In this document: one piece after another, positions 35,929-45,175 of the stretch
How the letters are laid out: each line of letters starts with the position of its first letter
How positions within the stretch are numbered: position 1 is the first letter of the stretch
Assembly: GCA_002734065.2 (NCBI GenBank)
Contig: NVXU02000045.1
Coordinates: 62,001 to 126,000, forward strand
DNA length: 64,000 bases
Source: Fluviicola sp.
GTDB lineage: Bacteria > Bacteroidota > Bacteroidia > Flavobacteriales_D > Crocinitomicaceae
Reading direction: 5' to 3'
Position numbers and translations under genes: made by a program
Notes under the pieces: generated by a model
What the model saw: the letters and a program-made list of their open reading frames with translations, nothing else
Database searches by the model: none
What the model was told of the DNA's origin: nothing

Positions 35929-37245
35929 AACATCAAATATCATCTCTTTCAACCGAACCTTATCCTTTCTAATTGTCTTCACTTTCTCTTTGTCATTCTT
36001 CATTAAGAACATGAAATGAGCTTTTAAAGAAACGTGTTTTATATAGTGATAGAAGTAGTAAGCAAAAAGTCCGGATACTGGCATTGAAACGAAATACACA
36101 ACTTTTATCCAGAAAGTCATAGAAAAAAAATAGTCTGTAAGATACAGAAAGCCAACGTAGTTTAAAGGATAAATAACTAGGCCCATCAAAACCGCAACGG
36201 GCGCATAATATTCAATTTCTTTGACAATTTTAGGAATGAGATTATCTGCAATTTGAAACGGGAGGATGTTGTGTAACAATCCAAAAAGAAAAAAGGGAAA
36301 TCCAACTAAAATGTATAAAGTGGAGAAGAATAACTGTCGAAAGAACACCAAAGGGCGATAATTTCTGTCCAAAAACTCGGGTTTTATATTTGATTGATGC
36401 AATTGCATTTTAATATCGGAGTAAAGATGCTTGATTTCTGTTATTCTATGTGGATTAGAAACAAGAATTGTGTTGATTCTCTGATAAACCTCTTTGGTAA
36501 GGACAACATCTTTTTTTACGCCTTTTTCTTCCGACTTGGTGTATTTAGAATTGAGCAACTTAATAATTCCATCAACCAATTCTTCATATTCTACGGCATT
36601 GGAACCGACTAAAAGACTTTCCATTTCAACTCGGAAATCATCGGTTAATTTTTTTGATGCAGAACGAGGTTCTTTAGTATATTCTTGCAAATATTGAAGA
36701 ATGTCAATCGGCTCGCCGACATTAGCAATAATTGAACTCCTAAATTTTGCTGCATTGGTATAAACCAAGCCAATTGGTATTACTTTTAAGTTCAACTTCC
36801 CATTATTTCTATTCTCTGTTTCCAATGCGATTCTTGCTGTACCAGTTTTTAATTCTCTCAAAATACGCTCAGCATGACTGTTGCCTTCAGGGAAAATAAC
36901 CAAGGTTTTACCAGACTCTAACAATTGATAACACGCTTCAAACGAGCTGTTGTTATCTACTCCCGATGTCTTCGATTCAGTTGCTCTATTGATTGGAATC
37001 ATGCCTAAACTTCTTAAAAAGAGAGATTTGATAGGAGAACTAAAAAAAGTTCCCTTCGTCATAAAATGAATGGGTTTTTTGCAAACTTGGCCTAAAATCC
37101 AACCGTCCATTAATGTATTTGGGTGATTGGCTATAAGGATTCTAGGTCCATCATGCTGCAAACCTTTAAAATTCTTAATGTGAATCTCTTTGTAGTACAA
37201 CTTGATGCCAAGTCCAATGAGTATTTTGAGTAAACGATAAATCAT
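35920..37245 (-). CDS. PlsC-type acyltransferase with C-terminal membrane region
   Basis: 441 residues. The acyltransferase domain has the catalytic NHPNTLMDG (H41, D47, an H-x5-D form), the acyl-acceptor block IPINRATESK, FPEGNSHAERILRELKTGTA (motif III) and IPIGLVY (motif IV). It probably adds an acyl chain to a glycerophosphate-like acceptor at the inner membrane. From about residue 310 there are three or four membrane segments (FFSTLYILVGFPFFLFGLLH and later). I chose ATG at 37245: the 30 residues upstream would be encoded by repeat words. The stop lies in hairpin array H. Confidence 0.85.
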   Translation of the reverse strand: MIYRLLKILIGLGIKLYYKEIHIKNFKGLQHDGPRILIANHPNTLMDGWILGQVCKKPIHFMTKGTFFSSPIKSLFLRSLGMIPINRATESKTSGVDNNSSFEACYQLLESGKTLVIFPEGNSHAERILRELKTGTARIALETENRNNGKLNLKVIPIGLVYTNAAKFRSSIIANVGEPIDILQYLQEYTKEPRSASKKLTDDFRVEMESLLVGSNAVEYEELVDGIIKLLNSKYTKSEEKGVKKDVVLTKEVYQRINTILVSNPHRITEIKHLYSDIKMQLHQSNIKPEFLDRNYRPLVFFRQLFFSTLYILVGFPFFLFGLLHNILPFQIADNLIPKIVKEIEYYAPVAVLMGLVIYPLNYVGFLYLTDYFFSMTFWIKVVYFVSMPVSGLFAYYFYHYIKHVSLKAHFMFLMKNDKEKVKTIRKDKVRLKEMIFDVKD

Positions 37246-37445
37246 GCGAGAGGAAAGATAGGAAATATTTGGAGATTGAAGGGGATTTCTGTTAGAATTA
37301 TGATGCTCATTGGGTGTTAGGATTATGATGCCCATTGTTTGTTAGAATTATGAATTATTGACATGTATATAATTATATTTACGGTCTATTTAAATAATTT
37401 ATAATTCTAACACGCATCAACGTCATAATCCATAATCTCCAAACC
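37246..37445. repeat. ATTATGATGC word array I (acyltransferase to pabB)
   Basis: GTTAGAATTATGATGCTCAT, GTTAGGATTATGATGCCCAT and GTTAGAATTATGAATTATTG (37290-37365) are three related units. After an AT-rich spacer the opposite sense follows: ATAATTCTAACACGCATCAA and CATAATCCATAATC (37400-37437). The region lies between divergent genes, so it holds their promoters, though I see no clear TAnnTTTG. Confidence 0.8.
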
Positions 37446-37450
37446 CTAAA

Positions 37451-38644
37451 ATGCCCCAACCAATAGCATATCTCAATTCTAACAACGGCTCTTCCATTCT
37501 CGCTTTTGGAGTAGGTCCAAGTTTGCGATTGGAGAATGGTGGACTTACAGAATTGCAAGAATTCATAGATGCCAATAAGGGAGAATATATCTTCTTGGCG
37601 TTGAGTTATGATTTAAAGAATGACATCGAGAAATTGTCTTCAAAAAACACCGATAATGTTGAATTTCCGAAGGCTATTTTGTGGGTTCCAGAGAATGTCG
37701 TAAGAATCAATGAGAATCACTGGTCGTTTTTGAAGGGAGAGCAATCAATTGATAATAAGATAGTTATATCTAATTTTTTGTCCGAGCAAAGAAATATTTC
37801 TAGCAATTTAGAAATTGAATTCAGAGCAAGAACGTCAGTCACTGACTATTTGAAACATGTCAATCAGTTAAAGGAAGAAATTCAGCAAGGGAATATTTAT
37901 GAGGTCAATTATTGCCAAGAATATTTTGCGGAGAATGTTGAATTAGAACATCCTTTGAGCGCTTATTGGAAGCTGAACGGAATCACAAAAGCTCCTTACT
38001 CTTGCTATTTTTCTTTTGAAGAATTTATGATTCTCAGTGGTAGTCCTGAGAGTTTTATTCACAGAAAAGGAAGTAAAATCACGTCTTCTCCGATCAAAGG
38101 GACACGTAAACGAGGAGAGAATAAGCAAGAGGATGCGCGATTGAAAAATGAGCTTCTCAATGACGAAAAAGAACGTTCAGAGAATGTAATGATTGTTGAT
38201 TTGGTCAGAAATGATTTGTCTAAAATTGCCAAGAAAAAAAGCGTAAAAGTCGAAGAATTGATGAAAATTTATTCTTTCGAAACCGTGCACCAGATGATTT
38301 CTACAATCAGTTGTGAAGTAGAAAATGACCTTAAATTCTCCGAAATTCTCCGAGCAACTTTCCCGATGGGATCAATGACGGGTGCGCCAAAAATCAGTGC
38401 CATGCAACTCATTGAGCAACACGAAGACTTTCAAAGAGGTATTTATTCTGGGTCAATTGGTTACATTTCTCCAAACGGTGACTTTGATTTGAATGTGATT
38501 ATCAGAACCTTGGTTTACAATCAGAAAAAGAAGTATCTTTCTTGTGCAGTTGGCGGTGCGATTACGATTCAGTCTGATGCAGAAAGTGAATACGAAGAAT
38601 GTCAGGTGAAAGTGAAGAAGATATTGTCAATTAGTAATGAATAA
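37451..38644 (+). CDS. pabB: Aminodeoxychorismate synthase component I
   Basis: 397 residues of the chorismate-binding family. PabB makes 4-amino-4-deoxychorismate for folate. The conserved blocks are NIYEVNYCQEYF, GSPESFI, SSPIKGTRKRG (about 220), ENVMIVDLVRNDLSKIA, FPMGSMTGAPKISAM and CAVGGAITIQSDAESEYEEC. It is shorter than anthranilate synthase (about 470) and lacks the long N-terminal part, which supports PabB. There is no fused PabC lyase. Partner pabA (glutaminase) is not here. Confidence 0.87.
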   Translation: MPQPIAYLNSNNGSSILAFGVGPSLRLENGGLTELQEFIDANKGEYIFLALSYDLKNDIEKLSSKNTDNVEFPKAILWVPENVVRINENHWSFLKGEQSIDNKIVISNFLSEQRNISSNLEIEFRARTSVTDYLKHVNQLKEEIQQGNIYEVNYCQEYFAENVELEHPLSAYWKLNGITKAPYSCYFSFEEFMILSGSPESFIHRKGSKITSSPIKGTRKRGENKQEDARLKNELLNDEKERSENVMIVDLVRNDLSKIAKKKSVKVEELMKIYSFETVHQMISTISCEVENDLKFSEILRATFPMGSMTGAPKISAMQLIEQHEDFQRGIYSGSIGYISPNGDFDLNVIIRTLVYNQKKKYLSCAVGGAITIQSDAESEYEECQVKVKKILSISNE

Positions 38645-38684
38645 TTAAAAATTAAAAAGGTTTGTCGTTAGAAACTTCAAGATA

Positions 38685-38811
38685 TCCTCCCCCTAAGCCA
38701 TCAAAAGCTTTCGCTTTTTCTCCTCCAAAGGGGGAAGTGCTCCTCGAAAATAGTTTCACGGGGAATACACGCATCTACGTCTTCCCCCTTTGGAGGGGGT
38801 TAGGGGGAGGA
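38685..38811. repeat. TCCTCCCCC-type inverted repeat, copy 2
   Basis: The left arm (38685-38736) is TCCTCCCCCTAAGCC, then a foreign 22-base insert (ATCAAAAGCTTTCGCTTTTT CT), then CCTCCAAAGGGGGAA. The right arm (38781-38811) is CTTCCCCCTTTGGAGGGGGT then TAGGGGGAGGA. The arms match those at 7191-7308; the spacers between the arms differ. Confidence 0.85.
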
Positions 38812-38860
38812 CCAAAAACCACATTATAAACAACAGATCATTAACTTTGATAGAAAACAG

Positions 38861-40189
38861 TTGCACTTTTTAGAATCACATATCGCAAAAACATGGAAGG
38901 ATATCCATTCTTCAACCATCTTTATTGGTGCAAGTGGAGGTCTAGATTCTACGTGCTTGGCTTTTCTGCTGAAGAAGTTGAATTTCAAAGTGGAGGTACT
39001 CCATGTCAACTACCAATTGCGAGGTGACGATTCTGAAAAAGATGCTCAATTCATCGAAGAATTTTGCGCTGAACAATCCATTCCTTTTCACAAAAATAAA
39101 ATCACTCTGTCTTCGCAACTCCAGTATGGTGGTAACTTACAAGAGTTAGCAAGAAATTTTCGTTACGATTGGTTCAATGAGTTTTTGGCAAAAAATGAAG
39201 GTTCTTTTCTCGCTTTGGCACATCACAAAAATGACCAAGTGGAGACCTTTTTTCTCAATCTTTCACGTAAGTCTGGAGCGATGGGTTTGGCAGCGATGCT
39301 TGAGAAAAACGGACAATTTATCCGCCCATTTTTGCCTTTCTCCAAAGAAGAAATTGAAGAATACGCAAGAGCTAATGAGTTGACTTGGCGAGAAGATGCG
39401 TCCAATGCTTCCAATAAATACCGACGAAATTTTTTAAGAAATTCCATTCTGCCAATTTTAAAGTCACAGATTCCGTCGTTAGAAGAAAGTGTTTTGTTAT
39501 TGGTTGATCAATTTCAAAAAAAGCAAAAAGAATTAGAAACGAAAGTTGAACCTCTTGCAAGAATGGTTGAGCAAAATCAAACCTTGAACATCGATGATTT
39601 TCTCCAGTTAGACACTTTAGAGCAAGTTGAATTATTACGACAGTTGGACTTGCCAGCAAGTAAAGTTGATGACCTAAAAAAACTCTCAGAATTAGAGAAT
39701 GGAAAAAAATTGGCGCTGTCCAACAGTCGATTTTCGTCAATTGTAAAAAAGGATGATACTTTTTATTTTCTTCGAAATCAAACTACTCCTTCATCTGCGG
39801 GAGTCTGCGAAGTCAGCGCGCCAAACTTCTCTGGTAACAACTGTGAAGAAATAAAACTCATCATAGAAAAAGTATCTTCCTTACCGAAAACGTTCTCAAA
39901 AAACGAAATTTACCTCGATGCTTCCAAGGTAAAAGGCGAATTAATTCTCCGAAAATGGCAAATTGGTGACCGTATCAAACCTATTGGAATGAAAGGTTCT
40001 AAATTAATCTCTGATGTGATAAAAGATGCAGGCGTTTCACCTTTGCAAAAGGCTGACGTGCTTGTTGTGGTTGATACTTCGGCAAGCTCAGCTACCGTTG
40101 CGGAGGTTCATTGGTGCGTGGGCTTGTGTGTTGGGAGAGTTGCGTTGGCCTCAGATAGAGGTCAACGAATTAAATTAGTAATAGTATAA
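38861..40189 (+). CDS. tilS: tRNA(Ile) lysidine synthase
   Basis: 442 residues. It converts the wobble cytidine of the minor tRNA-Ile(CAU) to lysidine so that AUA is read as isoleucine. PP-loop motif GASGGLDST (23-31) and LALAHHKNDQVETFFLNL are clear, with a TilS C-terminal domain at LRKWQIGDRIKPIGMKGSKL (about 361-380). Only TTG at 38861 is a normal start in the frame; upstream of it 19 codons are open but contain no ATG, GTG or other TTG. An ATT start near 38840 cannot be excluded. Confidence 0.93.
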   Translation: MHFLESHIAKTWKDIHSSTIFIGASGGLDSTCLAFLLKKLNFKVEVLHVNYQLRGDDSEKDAQFIEEFCAEQSIPFHKNKITLSSQLQYGGNLQELARNFRYDWFNEFLAKNEGSFLALAHHKNDQVETFFLNLSRKSGAMGLAAMLEKNGQFIRPFLPFSKEEIEEYARANELTWREDASNASNKYRRNFLRNSILPILKSQIPSLEESVLLLVDQFQKKQKELETKVEPLARMVEQNQTLNIDDFLQLDTLEQVELLRQLDLPASKVDDLKKLSELENGKKLALSNSRFSSIVKKDDTFYFLRNQTTPSSAGVCEVSAPNFSGNNCEEIKLIIEKVSSLPKTFSKNEIYLDASKVKGELILRKWQIGDRIKPIGMKGSKLISDVIKDAGVSPLQKADVLVVVDTSASSATVAEVHWCVGLCVGRVALASDRGQRIKLVIV

Positions 40190-40243
40190 ATTCTTTTTTT
40201 GCGTTTTATTAACTACTTTTAAATGTAAATAAAAAAAATAAAG

Positions 40244-40852
40244 ATGTGTATAAAATACAATAAGTGGTTATTTAGTTTAATTTTTGTTGCTCTTTTTAGA
40301 GTTTTGAATGCACAATTTTCGGTTCAACCTCATTTAGTATTTCCGACGGGGTATCTTGGTATGGTCTTAAAAAAGGCACCTGGTTTAATGTTTGGAAAAA
40401 TCTCTGAATTTAAGGGATCTTGGAGGTCTAGAGCTATTGGAGATATTGTTTATTTCAAACCTAGAGAAGACGTTTTTAGAACGTATGCAGTTCAGATTGA
40501 AGGTTCGAATACAACTGTTTTTCCTGGTGAACAAATAATTAAATTATATCTTAATGTTTCATTTTCGTTTGGCGCTGACTTTAAACTTTATGATTTTAAA
40601 AAAGGTTCATTCTATATCGGTGCTGATTTAGTTGTTGGGTCAACATTAAGAAAGCTTGAAATAAATGTTCCGAGTATCACTACTGGTTCAGAATTCAATG
40701 CTTTAATATTTATTGGTGTCAATGGTCGAGCTGGAGTAGAATTTTATTTAGGTGAAAAAACCTTATTCATTGATGTAAGTAGAAGATACTTTTTGAATAC
40801 AGATCCTGCGTTCTTGAACTACAATGATATTGGTCTTGGTCTCATTTTTTAA
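40244..40852 (+). CDS. Secreted or outer-membrane hypothetical protein
   Basis: 202 residues. A signal peptide (about 1-26, ending VLNAQF) is followed by alternating hydrophobic and polar strands rich in aromatic residues, with a final segment NYNDIGLGLIF typical of outer-membrane barrels ending in Phe. No family recognised. It is 22 bases before the lipoprotein gene and likely forms an operon with it. AT-rich compared with its neighbours. Confidence 0.75.
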   Translation: MCIKYNKWLFSLIFVALFRVLNAQFSVQPHLVFPTGYLGMVLKKAPGLMFGKISEFKGSWRSRAIGDIVYFKPREDVFRTYAVQIEGSNTTVFPGEQIIKLYLNVSFSFGADFKLYDFKKGSFYIGADLVVGSTLRKLEINVPSITTGSEFNALIFIGVNGRAGVEFYLGEKTLFIDVSRRYFLNTDPAFLNYNDIGLGLIF

Positions 40853-40874
40853 TAATTATTGAAATATTCGTTAT

Positions 40875-41639
40875 ATGAAATTATTCTATTTGATATTGAT
40901 TTTAGTGAGTGTAATCGGGTGTAGAAAACCTGAGAAAAATTTTGAAGATTATTTTCCTGAATTGAAAGTGACGGCGGTTGCCCAAAATAATGGTACAGTT
41001 ATAGTTACCGGTACAATTGTAAAAGAAGGTGCAATTGCATATGAGTTGATTGGATTTTCTTTTGGAGAATCACCTGATACACCAATCAATGAGAATCAAA
41101 TAATTGTTAGTCAAATAAATGGTAATACATTCACCGCTACTTTTCCACCTTTATTTGATATGACTAAAACATATTATTTCAAAGCTTGGGTAACAAATAA
41201 CCTTGGATATAAAACAAGTGAAGTTGTATCTTTGTCAAATATTATTGCAGACCCTGTTGATGGACCGTGCACATATACGATGGATTATTTAGTTGCGAAC
41301 GCCGTTGTAGAGACTGTGGGAACACCTTCTTCTTGGCAAGAAAACACGGATTTTGATCAATTCTTCACGGCATCAGGGTCTTATACCAATATGACTTTTA
41401 CATTTGACAATATTCCATCTACGGGGGGTTACACTACAACCCAAGGAAATCCAGGGCCAGGAGAAGTGAAAGTTGCATTTACAAATACTCTCTCTGTTTT
41501 TATTAATACCTCACTACTCCCCGGTGATTCGGTTTATGTGAATAGGCCAACTGCTAACAGTTGGACGTTTGAGATTTGTTCAGGAAAATATGTCTACAAT
41601 TCATTTACATATAATTTTGTAACTTATTTTGATAAGTAG
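40875..41639 (+). CDS. Lipoprotein of unknown function
   Basis: 254 residues. A lipobox at SVIGCRKPE (cysteine 16) marks lipid attachment. The following region (KVTAVAQNNGTVIVTGTIVK, FSFGESPDTPINENQ, YYFKAWVTNNLGYKTSEVVSL) has the fibronectin-III-like or Ig-like pattern seen in many Bacteroidota surface lipoproteins. The C-terminal half is unrecognised. Second gene after the barrel-like protein. Confidence 0.75.
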   Translation: MKLFYLILILVSVIGCRKPEKNFEDYFPELKVTAVAQNNGTVIVTGTIVKEGAIAYELIGFSFGESPDTPINENQIIVSQINGNTFTATFPPLFDMTKTYYFKAWVTNNLGYKTSEVVSLSNIIADPVDGPCTYTMDYLVANAVVETVGTPSSWQENTDFDQFFTASGSYTNMTFTFDNIPSTGGYTTTQGNPGPGEVKVAFTNTLSVFINTSLLPGDSVYVNRPTANSWTFEICSGKYVYNSFTYNFVTYFDK

Positions 41640-41665
41640 CATCTGTGTATTAGAACAATTAGTCT

Positions 41666-42874
41666 TCACTTCACAAGAACAGAATACCTCTCCTCAAATA
41701 TCACAATAAACGTTGGATAATTACTCCCCAACCCATTGTATTCTGCCGTTTTCTTCGTCATTCTGTGTTTAGTAACTTTAACAGACAATTGATATTTGCC
41801 TCTCTCCATTGATTTATGGGAGAAGGAGAAAACACGCTCTTCGTTGGGGTCTAAATTGTTGTCAGACAGCTTCTTAACAGAAGGGTGCCATTGCCATTTT
41901 TCACCAATTCTTTCGGTTGCTGAAGCGACAACCTCTCCTTTTCCGTTTTTTAACTCGAAGATAATTAAGAAAAAGCGTTCTGGGTCTCCCGTTGGAACCT
42001 TGTGCCCCGCATGTTCGTTTTTGACCTTGAATGAGAACGAAATGCTGTCGTATAACGTAATAATATTCTTGGCTAATTTTGGGTAGAATTCCAGTCCATT
42101 TTTGATATTGGTCGTAACCGTGTCAAATTTCGGAATTCCTGAACCTGCAAAATTGTGAATGCGACTTGGGCGTTCTCCCATTCCTTTCATAACTTCTCTG
42201 TGCGTTGCTTCCATGTGGCAGTCAATGCAATTCTCTTTGCCAAAATAAGGTCCTGCTTTCCACTCATCTCCTGTTTCAAAAGAACAGGCGAGGGTAGGGG
42301 TGATTACGGCAACAGCATTGTGGCAAGAAATGCATAAACTTTCTGATAAGAATTTCGTGTCCTTGACTGTTTTGTGCGGTGCTTTTTTAGTTCCCGTTGG
42401 ACCAATGATTGCTCCATCACGAACATGGCAACTCGCACAATTAATTCCTTCTTGTTGCAAGGTTTTGTCAAATTTGGGATTCTTTCTCTTAACAGGTTGG
42501 TAAATATCACCGTCAATCAAGCCTTCAATAATGTATTCTTGCTGATTTTGCAATGGAATATGGCAATTGATGCACATAAAAGGACTGGATTCTTTTTTCA
42601 GTTCTGCCTGAAATTGCAAATCCGTCCAAGCGTGTGCATGTGTTGATTGCTGCCATTCTTTGTAATGATCTTGGTGACAAACACCACATTGTTTCGCGCT
42701 CAAAGAACTTAAACCTTCGGGCAATTCTTGATGTGGAATGACCTTCTCCCAACTTTCTGTCAAAGCTTGAATATTGGGCTTGTTTTCTATTGAGTTAGAA
42801 TCAGAACAGAATGTAAAAGTGAAGAGAATTATCCCTAAAAAGAAGCTTACTAATATTGAATTTGTGTTTTTCAA
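41666..42874 (-). CDS. Pentaheme c-type cytochrome lipoprotein
   Basis: 402 residues. The signal ends FTFTFCSD, so a lipoprotein with Cys23 is likely. Five heme motifs are present: CGVCH, CINCH, CASCH, CISCH and CIDCH, all in the first 230 or so residues. A beta-rich C-terminal domain (HKVPTGDPERFFLIIFEL) follows. The pattern fits the cytochrome c554 family of electron carriers in the periplasm. The start is TTG, two bases after the stop of the zinc-ribbon gene. It is the last gene of a three-gene operon. Heme attachment would need CcsBA (25.3 kb). Confidence 0.88.
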   Translation of the reverse strand: MKNTNSILVSFFLGIILFTFTFCSDSNSIENKPNIQALTESWEKVIPHQELPEGLSSLSAKQCGVCHQDHYKEWQQSTHAHAWTDLQFQAELKKESSPFMCINCHIPLQNQQEYIIEGLIDGDIYQPVKRKNPKFDKTLQQEGINCASCHVRDGAIIGPTGTKKAPHKTVKDTKFLSESLCISCHNAVAVITPTLACSFETGDEWKAGPYFGKENCIDCHMEATHREVMKGMGERPSRIHNFAGSGIPKFDTVTTNIKNGLEFYPKLAKNIITLYDSISFSFKVKNEHAGHKVPTGDPERFFLIIFELKNGKGEVVASATERIGEKWQWHPSVKKLSDNNLDPNEERVFSFSHKSMERGKYQLSVKVTKHRMTKKTAEYNGLGSNYPTFIVIFEERYSVLVK

Positions 42875-42876
42875 AG

Positions 42877-43116
42877 CTATTTTTCTTCTAATTTGTTAAT
42901 AGTTTGCAACCTCTTAACCTTGCATTTTGGACAAGCGAATTGCATTATAGGATTACCCGTTGCTTTGTACCGTACTCCACCGATGTCCCAAAATGAAGTT
43001 CTTTCTTTGCATTCTTCGCAAGTAAATCCCCATTGTATAGATTCTTTCTTAATCTCTGCGAACCTTTCTTTTGAAGTGAAAAAACGCATGATTTTTTGTG
43101 ATTTACTTAGTTTCAT
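42877..43116 (-). CDS. Small zinc-ribbon protein
   Basis: 79 residues, basic, with two CxxC pairs (CEECKE near 32-37 and CPKCK near 63-67) that would bind one zinc ion. No family name is certain. It begins in the ATGA overlap with the end of the T9SS gene and ends 2 bases before the cytochrome, so all three are coupled. A role in making or regulating the cytochrome is possible but inferred only from position. Confidence 0.75.
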   Translation of the reverse strand: MKLSKSQKIMRFFTSKERFAEIKKESIQWGFTCEECKERTSFWDIGGVRYKATGNPIMQFACPKCKVKRLQTINKLEEK

Positions 43117-44297
43117 TGCTTAATTAATTTTCCTTTTCCAATGAATACATTCTCCAATTTTACTTCATAGAAATATACACCAGAATTAATTTTGTCTAAG
43201 TTGATTGTCACTTCACCTGTAGAAATAAGTTCTTTCTCAATTACTTTCTCACCAGTTAAATTCACAATAGAAATAATATACACTCCTTTCTCCAGAATGA
43301 AAGAAACTTCATCATTCGCAGGATTTGGATACACTTCTATTGTTTGCACTGATTCTTCGTTCAATCCAGCTAAACAAGGATTGTAATTAGCTTTGATAAG
43401 TTGACCAATTTCGATGTTCTTATCAATCACATTTTGGGGCAAATTTCTGACGCCCAAATGTCCAGGGTCATCGAGACCTCCAGGCCAAACATATCCAAGT
43501 AAACCAATGATGGAGGTGTCTGCAACCGCTAAATTATAATAATTCTGTACCATAAAAGCTACGGAATCAGGAGCGAACCCTGCAGTACCATAATAGGGCA
43601 ACCATTGATCATCAATTGTTAAGAAAATTTCTTGAGTTGACGTACTTCTCTTGGATTTAAGCAAAGCAATATTTGCTAAGTATCCTGGGTCAGTGTGAGG
43701 ACTCGGAATGCCATATTGATCCATTGATAACCAGTCTACAGATGTGGGAATTTGCATCAATGAAATGACAGGTGAAGCCTCAATTATCATAATTGGAATA
43801 GTTGGAAAATCTGCCTTAACAATCGCACAAATAGTATCTAATTCTGCAAATGTAACTCCGTTCCAAAATGGTTCGTCCATGATGTAAAAACCGGCAATTT
43901 TTGAATTATTTAGAGAAGAGGCATTGATTGTTTTGAAGGTATTCCATCGACTTGAAAAATTGGCAATGAGATCGTAATTATCACCACTTAAACCATTTGC
44001 ATCTACTCTTTCATAAAAAACACTTTGTATATGAACCAGAGGTTGAACACAGTAAGAATTCATTAAGTTGACGCGAGTAGTGATGTTATCTAGATAATCA
44101 TAGATACACATGTGAGCAATGTTTGAAAAGCTATCAACTTCTGCAATGTAATTGGTTGTATTGCCGGCATCTTGAGGGTCATCCCAAAGGCAATCTATTA
44201 AAGCGAATCCAAAATATTTAAGATGAGCAGGTGCTGTTTGTGCATGTGACAAATTTGAAAGTAAAACTGCGGCAAGAAGGATTTTGAATTGTTTCAT
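43113..44297 (-). CDS. Secreted TIM-barrel-like protein with T9SS type A signal
   Basis: 394 residues. Signal peptide about 1-19 (ending SHAQ). The main domain (20-300) looks like a glycoside-hydrolase-type barrel: KIAGFYIMDEPFWNGVTFAE (E as a possible acid/base), PTIPIMIIEASPV, WLSMDQYG, LLGYVWPGG. The C-terminal sorting domain (about 310-394) has VYPNPANDEVSF and ISIVNLTGEKV and ends GKGKLIKQ. It should cross the outer membrane by T9SS. The substrate is unknown. It leads the operon with the zinc-ribbon and cytochrome genes. Confidence 0.82.
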   Translation of the reverse strand: MKQFKILLAAVLLSNLSHAQTAPAHLKYFGFALIDCLWDDPQDAGNTTNYIAEVDSFSNIAHMCIYDYLDNITTRVNLMNSYCVQPLVHIQSVFYERVDANGLSGDNYDLIANFSSRWNTFKTINASSLNNSKIAGFYIMDEPFWNGVTFAELDTICAIVKADFPTIPIMIIEASPVISLMQIPTSVDWLSMDQYGIPSPHTDPGYLANIALLKSKRSTSTQEIFLTIDDQWLPYYGTAGFAPDSVAFMVQNYYNLAVADTSIIGLLGYVWPGGLDDPGHLGVRNLPQNVIDKNIEIGQLIKANYNPCLAGLNEESVQTIEVYPNPANDEVSFILEKGVYIISIVNLTGEKVIEKELISTGEVTINLDKINSGVYFYEVKLENVFIGKGKLIKQ

Positions 44298-44341
44298 GGT
44301 ACAATTTACATAATTATCATTTATATGATAAAAAGGAGTTA

Positions 44342-44373
44342 CAAATGTATAGTCTTAGAATGAAAATGACCAA
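44342..44373 (-). promoter_or_regulatory. Promoter for the T9SS/cytochrome operon
   Basis: On the minus strand TTG (44371-44373), 21 bases and TACATTTG (44342-44349) fit the consensus. The leader to the ATG at 44297 is about 40 bases and contains the inverted repeat TCATATAAATGA. Confidence 0.6.
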
Positions 44374-44395
44374 TAAGTGCGATATTTGTTGAAAA

Positions 44396-45175
44396 CTATT
44401 TAAAGTTATCAATTATTGGCGTTACATTCTCGATTTCCCTCCAGTCAGTAGGACGTTCAAAGTCTTGGCCTGACTTTAATATTTTTGCAGCAGGGTATGA
44501 TTTTTTGATTTCCCCCCAGGTTGTGTCTTTCCACTGATTTCTGTCTAATTCTTGTAATTTCACTTCTTTTAAAGGCCCCGAAAAAGACTTTCCAATCAAT
44601 GGCCACCACAAACTTTCTGTTTCTCTGTCCCAAAGAACGAAGCCATCCAGCCCATTCCAAACATCTTTGTCAAAATAGGTGTAACCGCTTAAGGCAAATG
44701 TAAGAACTTCAGCGCCATATTGTCTGTCGTAAACAGCTCCTAAATCAGCTAAAATACAATATGCTGCCATGATAGGATGCCCATTTAGTTCATCATTCAC
44801 AACTTCATGTCGCGTTAGGTCTTTGACGGAATAAGCTTTGATATCATCTCCAGAATACGCGAGTAAAAAACGTGCTGAATCGGGCCAAATAGCGTCTGCT
44901 TCAGAAACTGTAATAAACTCAGGTTTCAGAAGCGCAGGAAATGCTTCTCTTCCTATTCCATAGTGAAATTGCTCGTTGATTAATGATGAATTTCCAATGT
45001 TAAAATGCTGGGTAGAATCTTTCCCTCCGTACATCATTTTTTTACCATCTTGGACGAAGAATTTTCCGCCTAAATGAGCCAGAGGGCGTTGTTTTTTAGT
45101 CGATTCACTCGTGTTTTTTACTGTAGAACAAGCAAAAAACAGTACTGAAATGAGTCCAACGAATAGAGTTTTCAT
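44396..45175 (-). CDS. Lipoprotein of unknown function
   Basis: 259 residues. The lipobox is SVLFFACSTV (Cys16). The rest is a compact domain with no recognised family: GLDGFVLWDRETESLWWPLI, KSFSGPLKEVKLQELDRNQW and TTWGEIKKSYPAAKILKSG, resembling DUF3179-type secreted proteins (a conserved W-rich segment before a SGP motif). DUF3179 is my best guess, not a firm call. Confidence 0.65.
   Translation of the reverse strand: MKTLFVGLISVLFFACSTVKNTSESTKKQRPLAHLGGKFFVQDGKKMMYGGKDSTQHFNIGNSSLINEQFHYGIGREAFPALLKPEFITVSEADAIWPDSARFLLAYSGDDIKAYSVKDLTRHEVVNDELNGHPIMAAYCILADLGAVYDRQYGAEVLTFALSGYTYFDKDVWNGLDGFVLWDRETESLWWPLIGKSFSGPLKEVKLQELDRNQWKDTTWGEIKKSYPAAKILKSGQDFERPTDWREIENVTPIIDNFK

Noticed and set aside
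37246-37335. Longer start for the acyltransferase
   Set aside because: The extra 30 residues come from repeat words; ATG 37245 fits the family start and the motif spacing.
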